Shown here piece by piece: positions 17,559 through 26,417 of a DNA stretch of 64,000 nucleotides. Location: the NCBI RefSeq assembly GCF_006974145.1, contig NZ_CP039456.1, positions 2,976,499-3,040,498 of the forward strand, in the 5' to 3' direction. Position numbers and translations under genes: made by a program. The notes beneath the pieces were generated by a model. The model was not told the origin of the DNA. It made no database searches and was given only the letters and a program-made list of their open reading frames with translations. Source of the stretch: Changchengzhania lutea (GTDB lineage Bacteria > Bacteroidota > Bacteroidia > Flavobacteriales > Flavobacteriaceae). Each line of letters begins with the position of its first letter. The first letter of the stretch is position 1.

Positions 17559-18715
17559 GTTTAAGAAGAATATGTGTTGTTATTACGGCAAGACCATCAT
17601 ACAGTCGAATAAAAACAGCTTTAACAGCAATAAAAAAGCATCCTAAATTAGAATTACAACTTGTTGTGGCTGGTTCTGCTTTGTTGGATAGATATGGTAA
17701 TGCGGTTGATTATATTGAAAATGACGGATTTAAAATAGACGCAAAAGTATTTATGGTTTTAGAGGGAGAAAACAAGACGTCGATGGCAAAAACTACAGGA
17801 TTGGGAGTAATGGAGTTAGCAAATACCTTTTATAATTTAAAACCAGATGCGGTAGTTACGATTGCAGACCGTTTTGAAACCCTGGCTACCTCAATTGCCG
17901 CTTCTTATCAAAATATCCCTCTAATTCATGTTCAAGGAGGAGAAGTTACGGGGAATATTGATGAAAAAGTCCGTCATGCAAATACAAAACTAGCTGATAT
18001 ACATTTAGTAGCTTCGGAAGATGCAAAAGCAAGAGTTATTAGAATGGGAGAGGATGCTGATTATGTTTTTAATACAGGTTGCCCTTCAATCGATATTGCG
18101 TATCAGGTTAGTAAATCTCCAGAATTGAATTTTAACCCTATAACAAAATATGGTGGTGTAGGACATACAATTAATTGGCAAGAAGGTTATATTGTCGTGA
18201 TGCAACACCCTGTTACTACAGAATATAATCAAGCAAAAGAAAATGTGTTAACGACGTTAAAAGTAGTTCATAACTTAGGAATTCCCACATTCTGGTTTTG
18301 GCCAAATGTTGATGCTGGTGCCGATGGTACTTCTAATGGAATTCGATCGTATCGAGAAATTCATAAACCCGAAAACATTCACTTTTTTAAAAATATGGTT
18401 CCCGAAGATTTTTTACGTTTACTCATAAATAGTAAGTGTTTAGTGGGTAATTCTAGCGTTGGAATTAGAGAGTGTGCTTATCTGGGAGTACCAGTTGTAA
18501 ACATAGGTACTCGGCAAAACGGAAGAGCAAGGGGGAATAATATGATAGATGTTTCTTATGTGTTGGATGAAATTAAATTAGCCATATTAAATAGAATTGA
18601 AGTTAAAGATGTTATATCTAATGATGCTATGTATGGCGATGGGAATTCAGGTGAGAAAATCGCTGATATTTTAGCAGAAGTTGAATTGCGTTTTCATAAA
18701 ACTATTGCTTATTAA
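17555..18715 (+). CDS. neuC: UDP-GlcNAc 2-epimerase (hydrolysing), NeuC/LegG-like
   Basis: This enzyme type converts UDP-GlcNAc (NeuC), or an NDP-bacillosamine derivative in LegG relatives, into the free manno sugar used by NeuB. Hallmarks are VVITARPSYSRIK at the N-terminus, TIADRFETLATSIAA, HVQGGEVTGNIDEKVRHA, VVMQHPVTTEY and GNSSVGIRECAYLGVPVVNIG. I use ATG 17555, which overlaps the neuB stop by 4 nt; an upstream GTG adds ten residues encoded within neuB. No legionaminic dehydratase or aminotransferase genes are near, which favours plain ManNAc. Confidence 0.9.
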   Translation: MSLRRICVVITARPSYSRIKTALTAIKKHPKLELQLVVAGSALLDRYGNAVDYIENDGFKIDAKVFMVLEGENKTSMAKTTGLGVMELANTFYNLKPDAVVTIADRFETLATSIAASYQNIPLIHVQGGEVTGNIDEKVRHANTKLADIHLVASEDAKARVIRMGEDADYVFNTGCPSIDIAYQVSKSPELNFNPITKYGGVGHTINWQEGYIVVMQHPVTTEYNQAKENVLTTLKVVHNLGIPTFWFWPNVDAGADGTSNGIRSYREIHKPENIHFFKNMVPEDFLRLLINSKCLVGNSSVGIRECAYLGVPVVNIGTRQNGRARGNNMIDVSYVLDEIKLAILNRIEVKDVISNDAMYGDGNSGEKIADILAEVELRFHKTIAY

Positions 18716-19413
18716 TGAGGATTTTAGGACTTATACCAGCAAGAGGAGGCTCTAAATCCATACCTAAAAAGAACATTAAAATCCTTAATGGTAAGCCTTT
18801 AATTCAATATACCATTGAAGCTGCTCAAGATTCGAAAAAATTAACTAATTTAATTTTAAGTTCGGATGACGAAGCTATAATTGAAGTTGCAAAAAAACTT
18901 AATTTGGAAGTGCCTTTTGTGAGACCAAAACATCTTGCGGAAGATAAATCGCCCACTCTTGGGGTAATTCAGCATGCTTTAAAATTTTACGCTGAACAAA
19001 ATATTTGTTTTGATGCAGTTTGCTTACTTCAAGTTACTAGTCCTTTTAAAACGGGTAAGTTTATAGATGAAGCTATAAAAAAGTTTAAAGAAAGTGATTG
19101 TGATGCTTTAGTTTCTGTTCAAAGAGTTCCAGATGACTATAACCCACATTGGACTTTTAAAAAAGACAAAAAAGGAAATTTAGAATTATTTACTGGTGAA
19201 AAAGAAATAGTTTCCAGACGTCAGGATTTACCAGAAGTGTATCATAGAGATGGACTAATCTATATTACAAAAACCAATGTTCTGTTAGAACAAAATTCTT
19301 TATACGGTTCCAAATTAGCTTATATAAAATCACCTTCGAATTATACCATAAATATTGATACTCTGGAAGATTGGAAAAAGGCAGAGGCTTTTTTAAACTT
19401 AAATAACATGTAG
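18715..19413 (+). CDS. neuA: CMP-nonulosonic acid cytidylyltransferase (NeuA-like)
   Basis: The enzyme activates the nonulosonic acid as its CMP sugar for transfer. The 232 residues contain the nucleotide-binding signature LIPARGGSKSIPKKN (about 6-20), LILSSDDEAII, LLQVTSPFKTGKFIDEAI and the late YHRDGLIYITK. There is no C-terminal hydrolase extension, so it is the single-domain form. It starts 1 nt inside the neuC stop and is followed after 1 nt by an amidotransferase, making neuB-neuC-neuA-asnB one unit. Confidence 0.92.
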   Translation: MRILGLIPARGGSKSIPKKNIKILNGKPLIQYTIEAAQDSKKLTNLILSSDDEAIIEVAKKLNLEVPFVRPKHLAEDKSPTLGVIQHALKFYAEQNICFDAVCLLQVTSPFKTGKFIDEAIKKFKESDCDALVSVQRVPDDYNPHWTFKKDKKGNLELFTGEKEIVSRRQDLPEVYHRDGLIYITKTNVLLEQNSLYGSKLAYIKSPSNYTINIDTLEDWKKAEAFLNLNNM

Positions 19414-19414
19414 A

Positions 19415-21121
19415 ATGTGTGGTATTGCAGGTCTTATTGGAACAGGAGATTATGAGTTTCAATTAAAAAGTATGCTAGAGCTTCAAGCTCACAGAGGTCC
19501 AGATTTTACAGGAACTTTCTTTGATAAAGGCTTTATTGCATTAGGACACAACAGACTTTCCATAATTGATTTATCCCAAAATGCTAATCAGCCTTTTAGA
19601 GATACTTCAGGCAGATATATAATGGTCTATAACGGTGAAATCTATAATTATTTAGAACTTAAAGAACATTTGAAGCACGACTACAATTTTAAAACCTCGT
19701 CTGATACTGAAGTATTATTGGGAGTTTTTATAAAGTATGGTAAAGATTGTTTAAAAATGCTTAATGGTATGTTTTCGTTTGCCATTTGGGATACGCTTAA
19801 AAAAGAATTATTTGCTGCAAGAGACCGTTTTGGTATCAAGCCATTTTATTATTATAAGAATAAAGATATATGTATTTTTTCTAGTGAAATCAAAGCGATT
19901 CATAATTCTGGAGTTAACAGAAAACCAAATGAAACGGCTTGGTCTAATTATTTTGCAAATGGAAGTTATGGTTTGCCAAATGAAACATTTTGGGAGGACA
20001 TCAATCAATTATCAGGAGGTCATTATTTAGAATTTTCTGATAATCAAGTAAAAATAACAAAGTGGTATGATTTTGTAGCTAATGTAAAACATCAAAACAA
20101 AATAAATGATTATAAAGAAGCTAAAGAGATTTATGAGGACTTACTGATAGATAGTATTAGTTTAAGGTTTCGTGCAGATGTTCCTGTTGGGTTTAACTTA
20201 AGTGGTGGTTTGGATAGTTCGGCGTTACTTACTATGGCAAATATTTCGCAAAAAGATATGTCGAAGATTGAGGCATTTACATTTTACACAGGAGATAAAA
20301 ATTATGATGAACTGCCATGGGTAGAACAAATTATTGCGCGTTATAAGAGTCCGTTAAATAAAGTTTTGCTATCTTCATGTGAAGTCCCTAGTTTATCTCG
20401 TTTTATATCGAATATGCAGGATGAACCTTTTGGAGGCATACCAACATTAGCGTATTCAAAATTATTTGCTTCTGCATCAAGAAAAGGCGTAAAAGTGCTT
20501 TTAGATGGACAAGGAATGGACGAACAATTAGCGGGTTACGATTATTATAGAAATAATTCTAATACTACAATTCAAGGCGTAAAAAAGAATCCGTTTAGAA
20601 AGCATATTTTGCATGCATCTTTCATGGGTAATATCTCAAAAAACGAATATCCTAAGCCTTTTGATTCAGCATTAAAAAATATTCAGTACAGAGATTTATT
20701 TTACACTAAAATACCCAGGACTTTACGTTTTAATGACCGGATTTCTATGGCACATTCAACAGAGTTAAGAGTACCATTCTTAGATTATAGATTAGTGGAA
20801 TTTGGTTTTTCGCTTCCTACTGAATTTAAAATAAAAAATAATCAGGGTAAGTGGCTTTTAAGGAATATAATAAACCGCTACGTTGATAGTCATGTTTCCT
20901 ATACACCAAAACGCCCTTTACAGACTCCCCAACGTGAATGGATGGGTACGGATTTAAAGGATTTTGTTCAAAATCATATAAATAATATTAAATCTGGTGC
21001 GCATAGATCGTGGTTTAATGAAAAGGAAATAGATTTGGAATGGAACAAGTTTTTAGCTGGTGATAATCAATCAAGTTTTCATATTTGGCAGTTGGTTAAC
21101 TTCTCTATGTTATCTACTTAA
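19415..21121 (+). CDS. asnB: Glutamine-dependent asparagine synthase-like amidotransferase
   Basis: The N-terminal glutamine amidotransferase domain starts MCGIAG with the nucleophile Cys2, and has HRGPD (about 26) and VYNGEIYNY. The ATP-pyrophosphatase domain has SGGLDSS (about 262-268) and DGQGMDE. Length (568) is typical of AsnB-type proteins. In surface-glycan loci, paralogues such as WbpS-type proteins are thought to amidate sugar carboxylates rather than make asparagine. Sitting directly after neuA, it may convert the carboxyl of the nonulosonic acid or a uronic acid to an amide; that role is inferred from position. Confidence 0.9.
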   Translation: MCGIAGLIGTGDYEFQLKSMLELQAHRGPDFTGTFFDKGFIALGHNRLSIIDLSQNANQPFRDTSGRYIMVYNGEIYNYLELKEHLKHDYNFKTSSDTEVLLGVFIKYGKDCLKMLNGMFSFAIWDTLKKELFAARDRFGIKPFYYYKNKDICIFSSEIKAIHNSGVNRKPNETAWSNYFANGSYGLPNETFWEDINQLSGGHYLEFSDNQVKITKWYDFVANVKHQNKINDYKEAKEIYEDLLIDSISLRFRADVPVGFNLSGGLDSSALLTMANISQKDMSKIEAFTFYTGDKNYDELPWVEQIIARYKSPLNKVLLSSCEVPSLSRFISNMQDEPFGGIPTLAYSKLFASASRKGVKVLLDGQGMDEQLAGYDYYRNNSNTTIQGVKKNPFRKHILHASFMGNISKNEYPKPFDSALKNIQYRDLFYTKIPRTLRFNDRISMAHSTELRVPFLDYRLVEFGFSLPTEFKIKNNQGKWLLRNIINRYVDSHVSYTPKRPLQTPQREWMGTDLKDFVQNHINNIKSGAHRSWFNEKEIDLEWNKFLAGDNQSSFHIWQLVNFSMLST

Positions 21122-21172
21122 TAACCCCATTTTTATCACTAAAATGGTATCTTTAACGTTTAACAATCAATC

Positions 21173-21180
21173 TAAATTTG
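21173..21180 (+). promoter_or_regulatory. Candidate internal promoter, TAnnTTTG -7 element
   Basis: TAAATTTG followed by C matches the Bacteroidota -7 consensus TAnnTTTG. It lies in the first real gap (56 nt) after the tightly packed neuBCA-asnB genes. If used, transcription would begin after the TTG at 21178, so translation of the next gene would then have to start downstream (TTG 21199). Confidence 0.45.
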
Positions 21181-22575
21181 CAAGACACAAAATCAAAATT
21201 GGCTTTAGTAATCACCGATGGTGTTGGTTTTAGAAATTTTATTTTAAGTGATTTTTTAAAATTTGCAACACAATCTTTTAAGGAGGTCGTTATTTTATCG
21301 TGTTTACCAAAAAAAATCTACAACGAACATACTAATTTAAGAGTAATCGAATTAGATGTTTTTGAAGAAATATTTAAAACATGGTTTTTTAGAAAAGCAA
21401 AGGAAATAGCACATCTTAAATTGCACGAGAAAGGAAATCTAGGTATTCAAGATAATTTAAAAACCAATGATTCAAAACTTAAAACCACTAGGGGTTATGC
21501 GACGCGTTTTATTTATAGATTAACAGCGCTTTTTCATTCAGAATCAGCGATACAAAAGTTTCAGAAACTTCAAAATTCGACTTTTAAAAGCCATAAAATA
21601 ACAAAAACATATCAGTCTATTTTAAAAGAAGAACAATTTAGTATGTTGTTTTTTACGCATCAAAGGCCGCCATATATCGCGCCATTGGTTTATGCGGCAC
21701 AACAACTTAAATTAAAAACGGCAGCCTTTATTTTTAGTTGGGATAATTTAGCTTCAAAAGGACGAATGGCTTCAAATTTTGATTATTATTTAGTGTGGAG
21801 CAATTTAATGAAACAAGATTTACTTCAATTTTACACATCAATTAAAGAGCATCAGGTTAAAGTTGTGGGTACGCCTCAATTTGTTCCTTATGTCATGGAA
21901 AAATATAAGATGTCTAAAAAAGAATTTTTAGATGTATTCAATTTAGACCCAAATTTAAAAACCATTTGTTTTAGTTGCGGTGACATTTCTACAAGTAAAA
22001 ACGATGAATTATATATTGAAGCCATTGCCGAAGCTATTCAAAATAAAATTATAGGACCTGTAAATTTTATTGTTAGAACCTCACCTGCTGAAGATCCAGT
22101 ACGCTTTGAATCTCTAGGATATTTTTTTCCATTTATTAAATGGCATTTCCCAAAGTGGAAACAAGTCCGTCCAAATCATCAAGAATCTTGGTCACAACGC
22201 ATACCCACACTAGAAGATGTTAAACAATTACGGGCTTTATTGGAATATTGTGATTTAAATATCAACATGCTTTCGACTATGAGTTTAGATTTTATGTTGT
22301 TTAATAAACCTGTAATTAACCCTGTTTTTGGTAATGCTAACAATGGTTTGTATAACGATCAGCGTTTTCTTGGATATGCCCATATTGAACATTTGGTAAA
22401 TAGTAAAGCATCAAAGGTGGTGAAGAGTAAAGCCGAATTTTTAAATGCTATTTCAGAATATTTAGTAGAGGATAACGGTGCGATAAATCGTGAAAAATTT
22501 ATAAAGCAACAAGTAGGAGTGGCCTTAGAACAAACAAATAAATTACTAGTAGATAGTATAAAGGCATGGGCATAA
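21178..22575 (+). CDS. Unclassified GT-B-like protein next to the nonulosonic acid genes
   Basis: I do not recognise a named family. The 465 residues begin with a Rossmann-like strand and loop (LALVITDGVGFRNFILSDF) and have no signal peptide or membrane helix. The second half looks like a nucleotide-sugar domain: LKTICFSCGDISTSKNDE, VNFIVRTSPAEDP, and LSTMSLDFMLFNKPVINPVF (about 364-383), which resembles donor-site segments of capsule transferases. The start is TTG (21178) or TTG (21199); no ATG precedes the conserved N-terminus. Its position makes it a candidate nonulosonyltransferase, which the locus otherwise lacks. Function is inferred from context only. Confidence 0.6.
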   Translation: MQDTKSKLALVITDGVGFRNFILSDFLKFATQSFKEVVILSCLPKKIYNEHTNLRVIELDVFEEIFKTWFFRKAKEIAHLKLHEKGNLGIQDNLKTNDSKLKTTRGYATRFIYRLTALFHSESAIQKFQKLQNSTFKSHKITKTYQSILKEEQFSMLFFTHQRPPYIAPLVYAAQQLKLKTAAFIFSWDNLASKGRMASNFDYYLVWSNLMKQDLLQFYTSIKEHQVKVVGTPQFVPYVMEKYKMSKKEFLDVFNLDPNLKTICFSCGDISTSKNDELYIEAIAEAIQNKIIGPVNFIVRTSPAEDPVRFESLGYFFPFIKWHFPKWKQVRPNHQESWSQRIPTLEDVKQLRALLEYCDLNINMLSTMSLDFMLFNKPVINPVFGNANNGLYNDQRFLGYAHIEHLVNSKASKVVKSKAEFLNAISEYLVEDNGAINREKFIKQQVGVALEQTNKLLVDSIKAWA

Positions 22576-23651
22576 ACCCCAAATACATCGCCATTATTTG
22601 CAACTACGAACTTCTTGAAGATCGCGTAGGGGGTATGGATCATTTTTTTTGGGCTTATAATAAAAAATGCACTGAACAGCATATTAAAGTGGATTGGTTT
22701 TTTCCTAATGTAGCGAGGCATGGCGATTATCATAAGTTTAATATCATGCCATCTAATAACATAAAGTTAGAAGATTATGTTATAAATTATCTGAAATCAA
22801 ACCGTCCAAAATATTCACATATCATTACCCATTTTGTCGAGTTATGCACATCTTTTTTTTTAGAAATCAAAACCTGTCAAAATGCTAAAGTTATAGTCGT
22901 AGATCATAACCCAAGACCGTTACATGGCTATTCTTTTAAAAAAAAATCAAAAAAAAGAATAAAAGGCATCTTATATTCAAAATATATTAATCAATTTATA
23001 GGGGTCTCAGAATATACAAGCAATGCTATTTTAAATGATTTTGGAGGTTTTTTAAAGCCCAAAACCCAAACTATTTATAATGGGGTTTTAATAGATGATA
23101 TCATCGCTAAAACTACCAAAAGAAGTAAAGGGAATCCAAAGTTTTTAGTGGTTTCCCACTTGCGGGAATCTAAAGGGATTCAAGATTTAATTAAAGCTGT
23201 TGATTTTTTGGCAGATGATTTGAAATCGGACCTAAAAATTGATGTATATGGTAATGGCCCGTTTAAAAGGGAATTATTGACACTGGTGACGTTTTATAAT
23301 TTAGAATCTGTTTTTAACTTTAAAGGCAATCAATCCAATTTAAATGCCTTGTATCAAAATTATGATTATTTAATTCAACCCACGCATATGGAATGTTTTA
23401 GTTTATCAATTTTAGAAAGTCTTGCTGCTAATATTCCTGTAATAACGACGCCTGTTGGAGGTAATACTGAAGTTGTGACCCATAACAAAAATGGATTTAT
23501 ATTTGATGCTAAGAATATAAAAAAACTATCTCTTTTATTGAAGATTATCATCAAGGGAGAACAAAGTATAAAAGGAAATACCAGAACTTTAATTGAAACC
23601 AGATTTACAATTGATAGTATGGTTAAAAATCATTTAAATCTTTTGAACTAA
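22566..23651 (+). CDS. Glycosyltransferase, GT4-like
   Basis: A 361-residue GT-B enzyme. The N-terminus has GGMDHFFWAYNKKC and VVDHNPRPLHGYS. The donor half has FLVVSHLRESKGIQDLIKAV, DVYGNGPFKREL and ECFSLSILESLAANIPVITTPVGG (about 276), with the usual Ex7E spacing. It overlaps the preceding unclassified protein by 10 nt, so the two are probably co-translated. Confidence 0.9.
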   Translation: MGINPKYIAIICNYELLEDRVGGMDHFFWAYNKKCTEQHIKVDWFFPNVARHGDYHKFNIMPSNNIKLEDYVINYLKSNRPKYSHIITHFVELCTSFFLEIKTCQNAKVIVVDHNPRPLHGYSFKKKSKKRIKGILYSKYINQFIGVSEYTSNAILNDFGGFLKPKTQTIYNGVLIDDIIAKTTKRSKGNPKFLVVSHLRESKGIQDLIKAVDFLADDLKSDLKIDVYGNGPFKRELLTLVTFYNLESVFNFKGNQSNLNALYQNYDYLIQPTHMECFSLSILESLAANIPVITTPVGGNTEVVTHNKNGFIFDAKNIKKLSLLLKIIIKGEQSIKGNTRTLIETRFTIDSMVKNHLNLLN

Positions 23652-23703
23652 TGAAATGCCAGCATTAAATTTTATTCAATTATTTACTCATAATTATAGG
23701 CAT

Positions 23704-23711
23704 TACATTTG
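23704..23711 (+). promoter_or_regulatory. Candidate internal promoter, TAnnTTTG -7 element
   Basis: TACATTTG matches the Bacteroidota -7 element and lies 29 nt before the ATG of the next glycosyltransferase, inside an 88-nt gap that is unusual in this packed locus. The sequence upstream has no strong -33 TTG box at ideal spacing, so this is moderate evidence only. Confidence 0.45.
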
Positions 23712-23739
23712 ACTTTTAAAAATAAATGGATACGAACAA

Positions 23740-24885
23740 ATGAAAATTGCATTTTTAACCCCAGAATATCCACACCCTAAAACAGGGAATGCAGGAGGTA
23801 TTGGTACAAGTATTTTAAATTTATCCAAAGCATTGTCTAATTTAGGACATGAAATAAGTATTCTTATTTATGGACAGGATGAAGACGACTATTTTACTGA
23901 GGAAAATATATGTTTTTACAAAATAAAAAATATAAAAGTAAAGGGTTTGTCTCTCATCCTTACCCAAAAAAAAGTAGAACGATTAATTAATTCATTATAT
24001 GAATCTGGAAAAATTGACATTGTAGAAGCCCCTGATTGGACGGGTTTTACAGCTTTTGTTAATCCCAAATGTCCATTAGTTGTTAAAGAACATGGCAGTG
24101 ACACCTATTTTTGTTATTTAGACCATAGAAAAGTAAAGTATAAAAACAAATTTTTAGAAAAACGGGCATTAAAGAAAGCAAATGGCATTATAAGTGTAAG
24201 TAACTTCACAGGCAAATTGACCAATGAATTAATGGGATTAAATAAAAGTTTTACGGCTATTCCAAATAGCATTAATGCTTCTTTATTCAAACCAAAAGAA
24301 AGGGATGGCAAAACGTTAACTATACTTTATTTTGGAACATTAATCCGTAAAAAAGGACTTTTTGAATTACCAGAAATATTCAATTTAGTAAATAAATCCA
24401 ACACAGAGGTTAAATTACTTCTTGTTGGAAAAGATAGCATGGATATCCAAACAGGTTCATCGTCAACTTGGGAACTAATGAAACCACTTTTTAATGAATC
24501 ATCTATAAAAAAAGTCGATTATCTGGGCACAGTTGCACATTTTAAAATCCAAAATTTAATTAACGATGCTACAGTTTGTGTTTTTCCAACCTTTGCGGAA
24601 GCCCTGCCAATTTCTTGGTTAGAGGCTATGGCTATGGAAAAGGCTATTGTTGCATCTAATATTGGATGGGCAAACGAAATGATTGCCAATAAAAAAGAAG
24701 GTTTTTTAGTGCATCCCACAAATCATAAGCAATTTGCTGAACGTATTTTAGAGTTGTTAAACGATTCTAAAAAACAAGAACTATTTGGTAAAGCAGCAAG
24801 AGAGAAAGTTAAAAAACATTTTAGCCATAATCTAATTGCAAAATGCTCAGTTAAATTTTATAAAAAAGTAATAGAATCTTGCTGA
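23740..24885 (+). CDS. Glycosyltransferase, GT4-like
   Basis: The 381 residues show FLTPEYPHPKTGNAGGIGTSI at the N-terminus, a glycine-rich loop typical of GT4/GT5-like enzymes. VVKEHGSDTYFC marks the acceptor side. The donor domain has ILYFGTLIRKKGLFELPEIF, LLLVGKDS and PTFAEALPISWLEAMAMEKAIV (about 285). It overlaps the next gene by 7 nt. A promoter-like TACATTTG precedes it. Confidence 0.9.
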   Translation: MKIAFLTPEYPHPKTGNAGGIGTSILNLSKALSNLGHEISILIYGQDEDDYFTEENICFYKIKNIKVKGLSLILTQKKVERLINSLYESGKIDIVEAPDWTGFTAFVNPKCPLVVKEHGSDTYFCYLDHRKVKYKNKFLEKRALKKANGIISVSNFTGKLTNELMGLNKSFTAIPNSINASLFKPKERDGKTLTILYFGTLIRKKGLFELPEIFNLVNKSNTEVKLLLVGKDSMDIQTGSSSTWELMKPLFNESSIKKVDYLGTVAHFKIQNLINDATVCVFPTFAEALPISWLEAMAMEKAIVASNIGWANEMIANKKEGFLVHPTNHKQFAERILELLNDSKKQELFGKAAREKVKKHFSHNLIAKCSVKFYKKVIESC

Positions 24886-26417
24886 AATTAAAAGAATATA
24901 TTGCACCAAACGGCAACGTTTTATTATATAACGGTTTGCCAGATTTTAAACGTCTTGCTAAATTAGCACAGGAAGAAGGCGATATTTGGCATAGCAGCTT
25001 AGACCAAGGTTATAAGAATGCATTTCCAGAAATTATATATCAAACAGTCGTGTTTTTTTGGTATGCTAAAGATTTCGACAATTTAAACCACTGCGTAAGT
25101 TGGCGAATTAGTCCAAACGCACTTGTTATACGAAAACATGTTTGGGAAACTTTTGGTGGCTTTGATAGTGATTATGAAAATTTAGAGATGGCTGCCTTGG
25201 ATTTTGGTTTTAATATACTTCGGTATCAAGCTGCTATTCCTTTATATATAAATGGATTATTCGAAAATATAGAAAAAGAAATAAAGGTATCAACTAATGA
25301 TATTTACACATTTTACGCCAAGAATTTTAAGCGTTCACATAGTGTTTATATGCTATTTCGTCGTGGGATTTGGAAAATAAAAGAAATCAAGGCGTATAGT
25401 TTCGCAAGAAAAAAATTTGAGTTTAAAGATAAGACTAAGGTTCTTAAACCACGTAAATTACATGACATAGAAGGAAGGCCCAATGTAAGTTATATTATTC
25501 CAACCATGATGCGTCAGCAGTTTACTTTAAGTCTTTTAAACGATTTAGAGACTCAAACGTATAAGCCTTTTGAAGTGATTGTAATTGATGCTACACCAGA
25601 AGCAGCCCGCAATACATCTCTTTATAATGCAAATAATTATTCTTTCAATGTGGTTTTTAAATGGCAAACTACAAAAGGAAGCTGTAAAGCAAGAAACGAA
25701 GCGATAGATTTATGTACTGGAGATTATATTGTTTTTGGTGACGACGATATTAGAATTCAACCTGAATTTATTGAAAATCATATCAGATTATTACAAACCT
25801 ACAATGCAGATGCTTGTAATGGTTTAGATATTAGAGCAGATAATCAACAGCAGGATTTGGATGATTTAGATGAAAAGTTAACTATTTTAGGAGATGCCCG
25901 TTGGAAGGTTGGAGCAGCCCACTCATTTAGTAATGCTAATTCATGTGTATCCAGACGTATACTAAATCTTATAATTGGAAATGATATAAATTATGATGGC
26001 GGATATGGTGAAGACAGCGACTTTGGTTTATCTATAGTCAAATTAGGTGTAACCGTTTTACATAATCCGTTTTCAGTTAATTTACATTTAAAGCCACCAG
26101 TAGGAGGTTATCGTTTGTGGAACCTACAAGCTGGTTTAAAAGGCAAAAAAAGAAAAATGCAACCTTGGGAATTAGATAAACCCGTTAAGCACATTATTCC
26201 AAAACCGAGCCCTACCATTATGTACCTATTGTTTAAACATTTTGATAATGCTCAGCGCAGGGAGTATAAAATTAAATACTTTGTATTTTATTTTACAAAA
26301 GCTAAATTGATAGATATACCTTTAAAAATTTTAAAGCTTCCTGTTAAGATTTTACAGTTTAATAAGTCAGTGTTTTATGCCAAAAAATTGATTGTTTTAG
26401 GGAAAAGAACTAAATGA
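24879..26417 (+). CDS. Two-domain GT2-like protein
   Basis: The 512 residues form two parts. The first (about 1-160) looks like the back half of a GT2 domain, with WRISPNALVIRKHVWETFGG and YENLEMAALDFGFN but no front donor-binding strand. The second (about 200-440) is a full GT2 domain: VSYIIPTMMRQQFTLSLL, VIVIDATPEAARN, KARNEAIDLCTGDYI and the metal site FGDDDIRIQ (about 287), with GYGEDSDFGLSI later. The start is TTG 24879, overlapping the previous gene. The N-terminal half may be a structural or second catalytic module left from a fusion. Confidence 0.8.
   Translation: MLKLKEYIAPNGNVLLYNGLPDFKRLAKLAQEEGDIWHSSLDQGYKNAFPEIIYQTVVFFWYAKDFDNLNHCVSWRISPNALVIRKHVWETFGGFDSDYENLEMAALDFGFNILRYQAAIPLYINGLFENIEKEIKVSTNDIYTFYAKNFKRSHSVYMLFRRGIWKIKEIKAYSFARKKFEFKDKTKVLKPRKLHDIEGRPNVSYIIPTMMRQQFTLSLLNDLETQTYKPFEVIVIDATPEAARNTSLYNANNYSFNVVFKWQTTKGSCKARNEAIDLCTGDYIVFGDDDIRIQPEFIENHIRLLQTYNADACNGLDIRADNQQQDLDDLDEKLTILGDARWKVGAAHSFSNANSCVSRRILNLIIGNDINYDGGYGEDSDFGLSIVKLGVTVLHNPFSVNLHLKPPVGGYRLWNLQAGLKGKKRKMQPWELDKPVKHIIPKPSPTIMYLLFKHFDNAQRREYKIKYFVFYFTKAKLIDIPLKILKLPVKILQFNKSVFYAKKLIVLGKRTK

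Noticed and set aside
19764-20030. 88-codon ORF on the plus strand within asnB
   Set aside because: It is a shadow frame of the asparagine synthase gene, which is continuous and complete across it.
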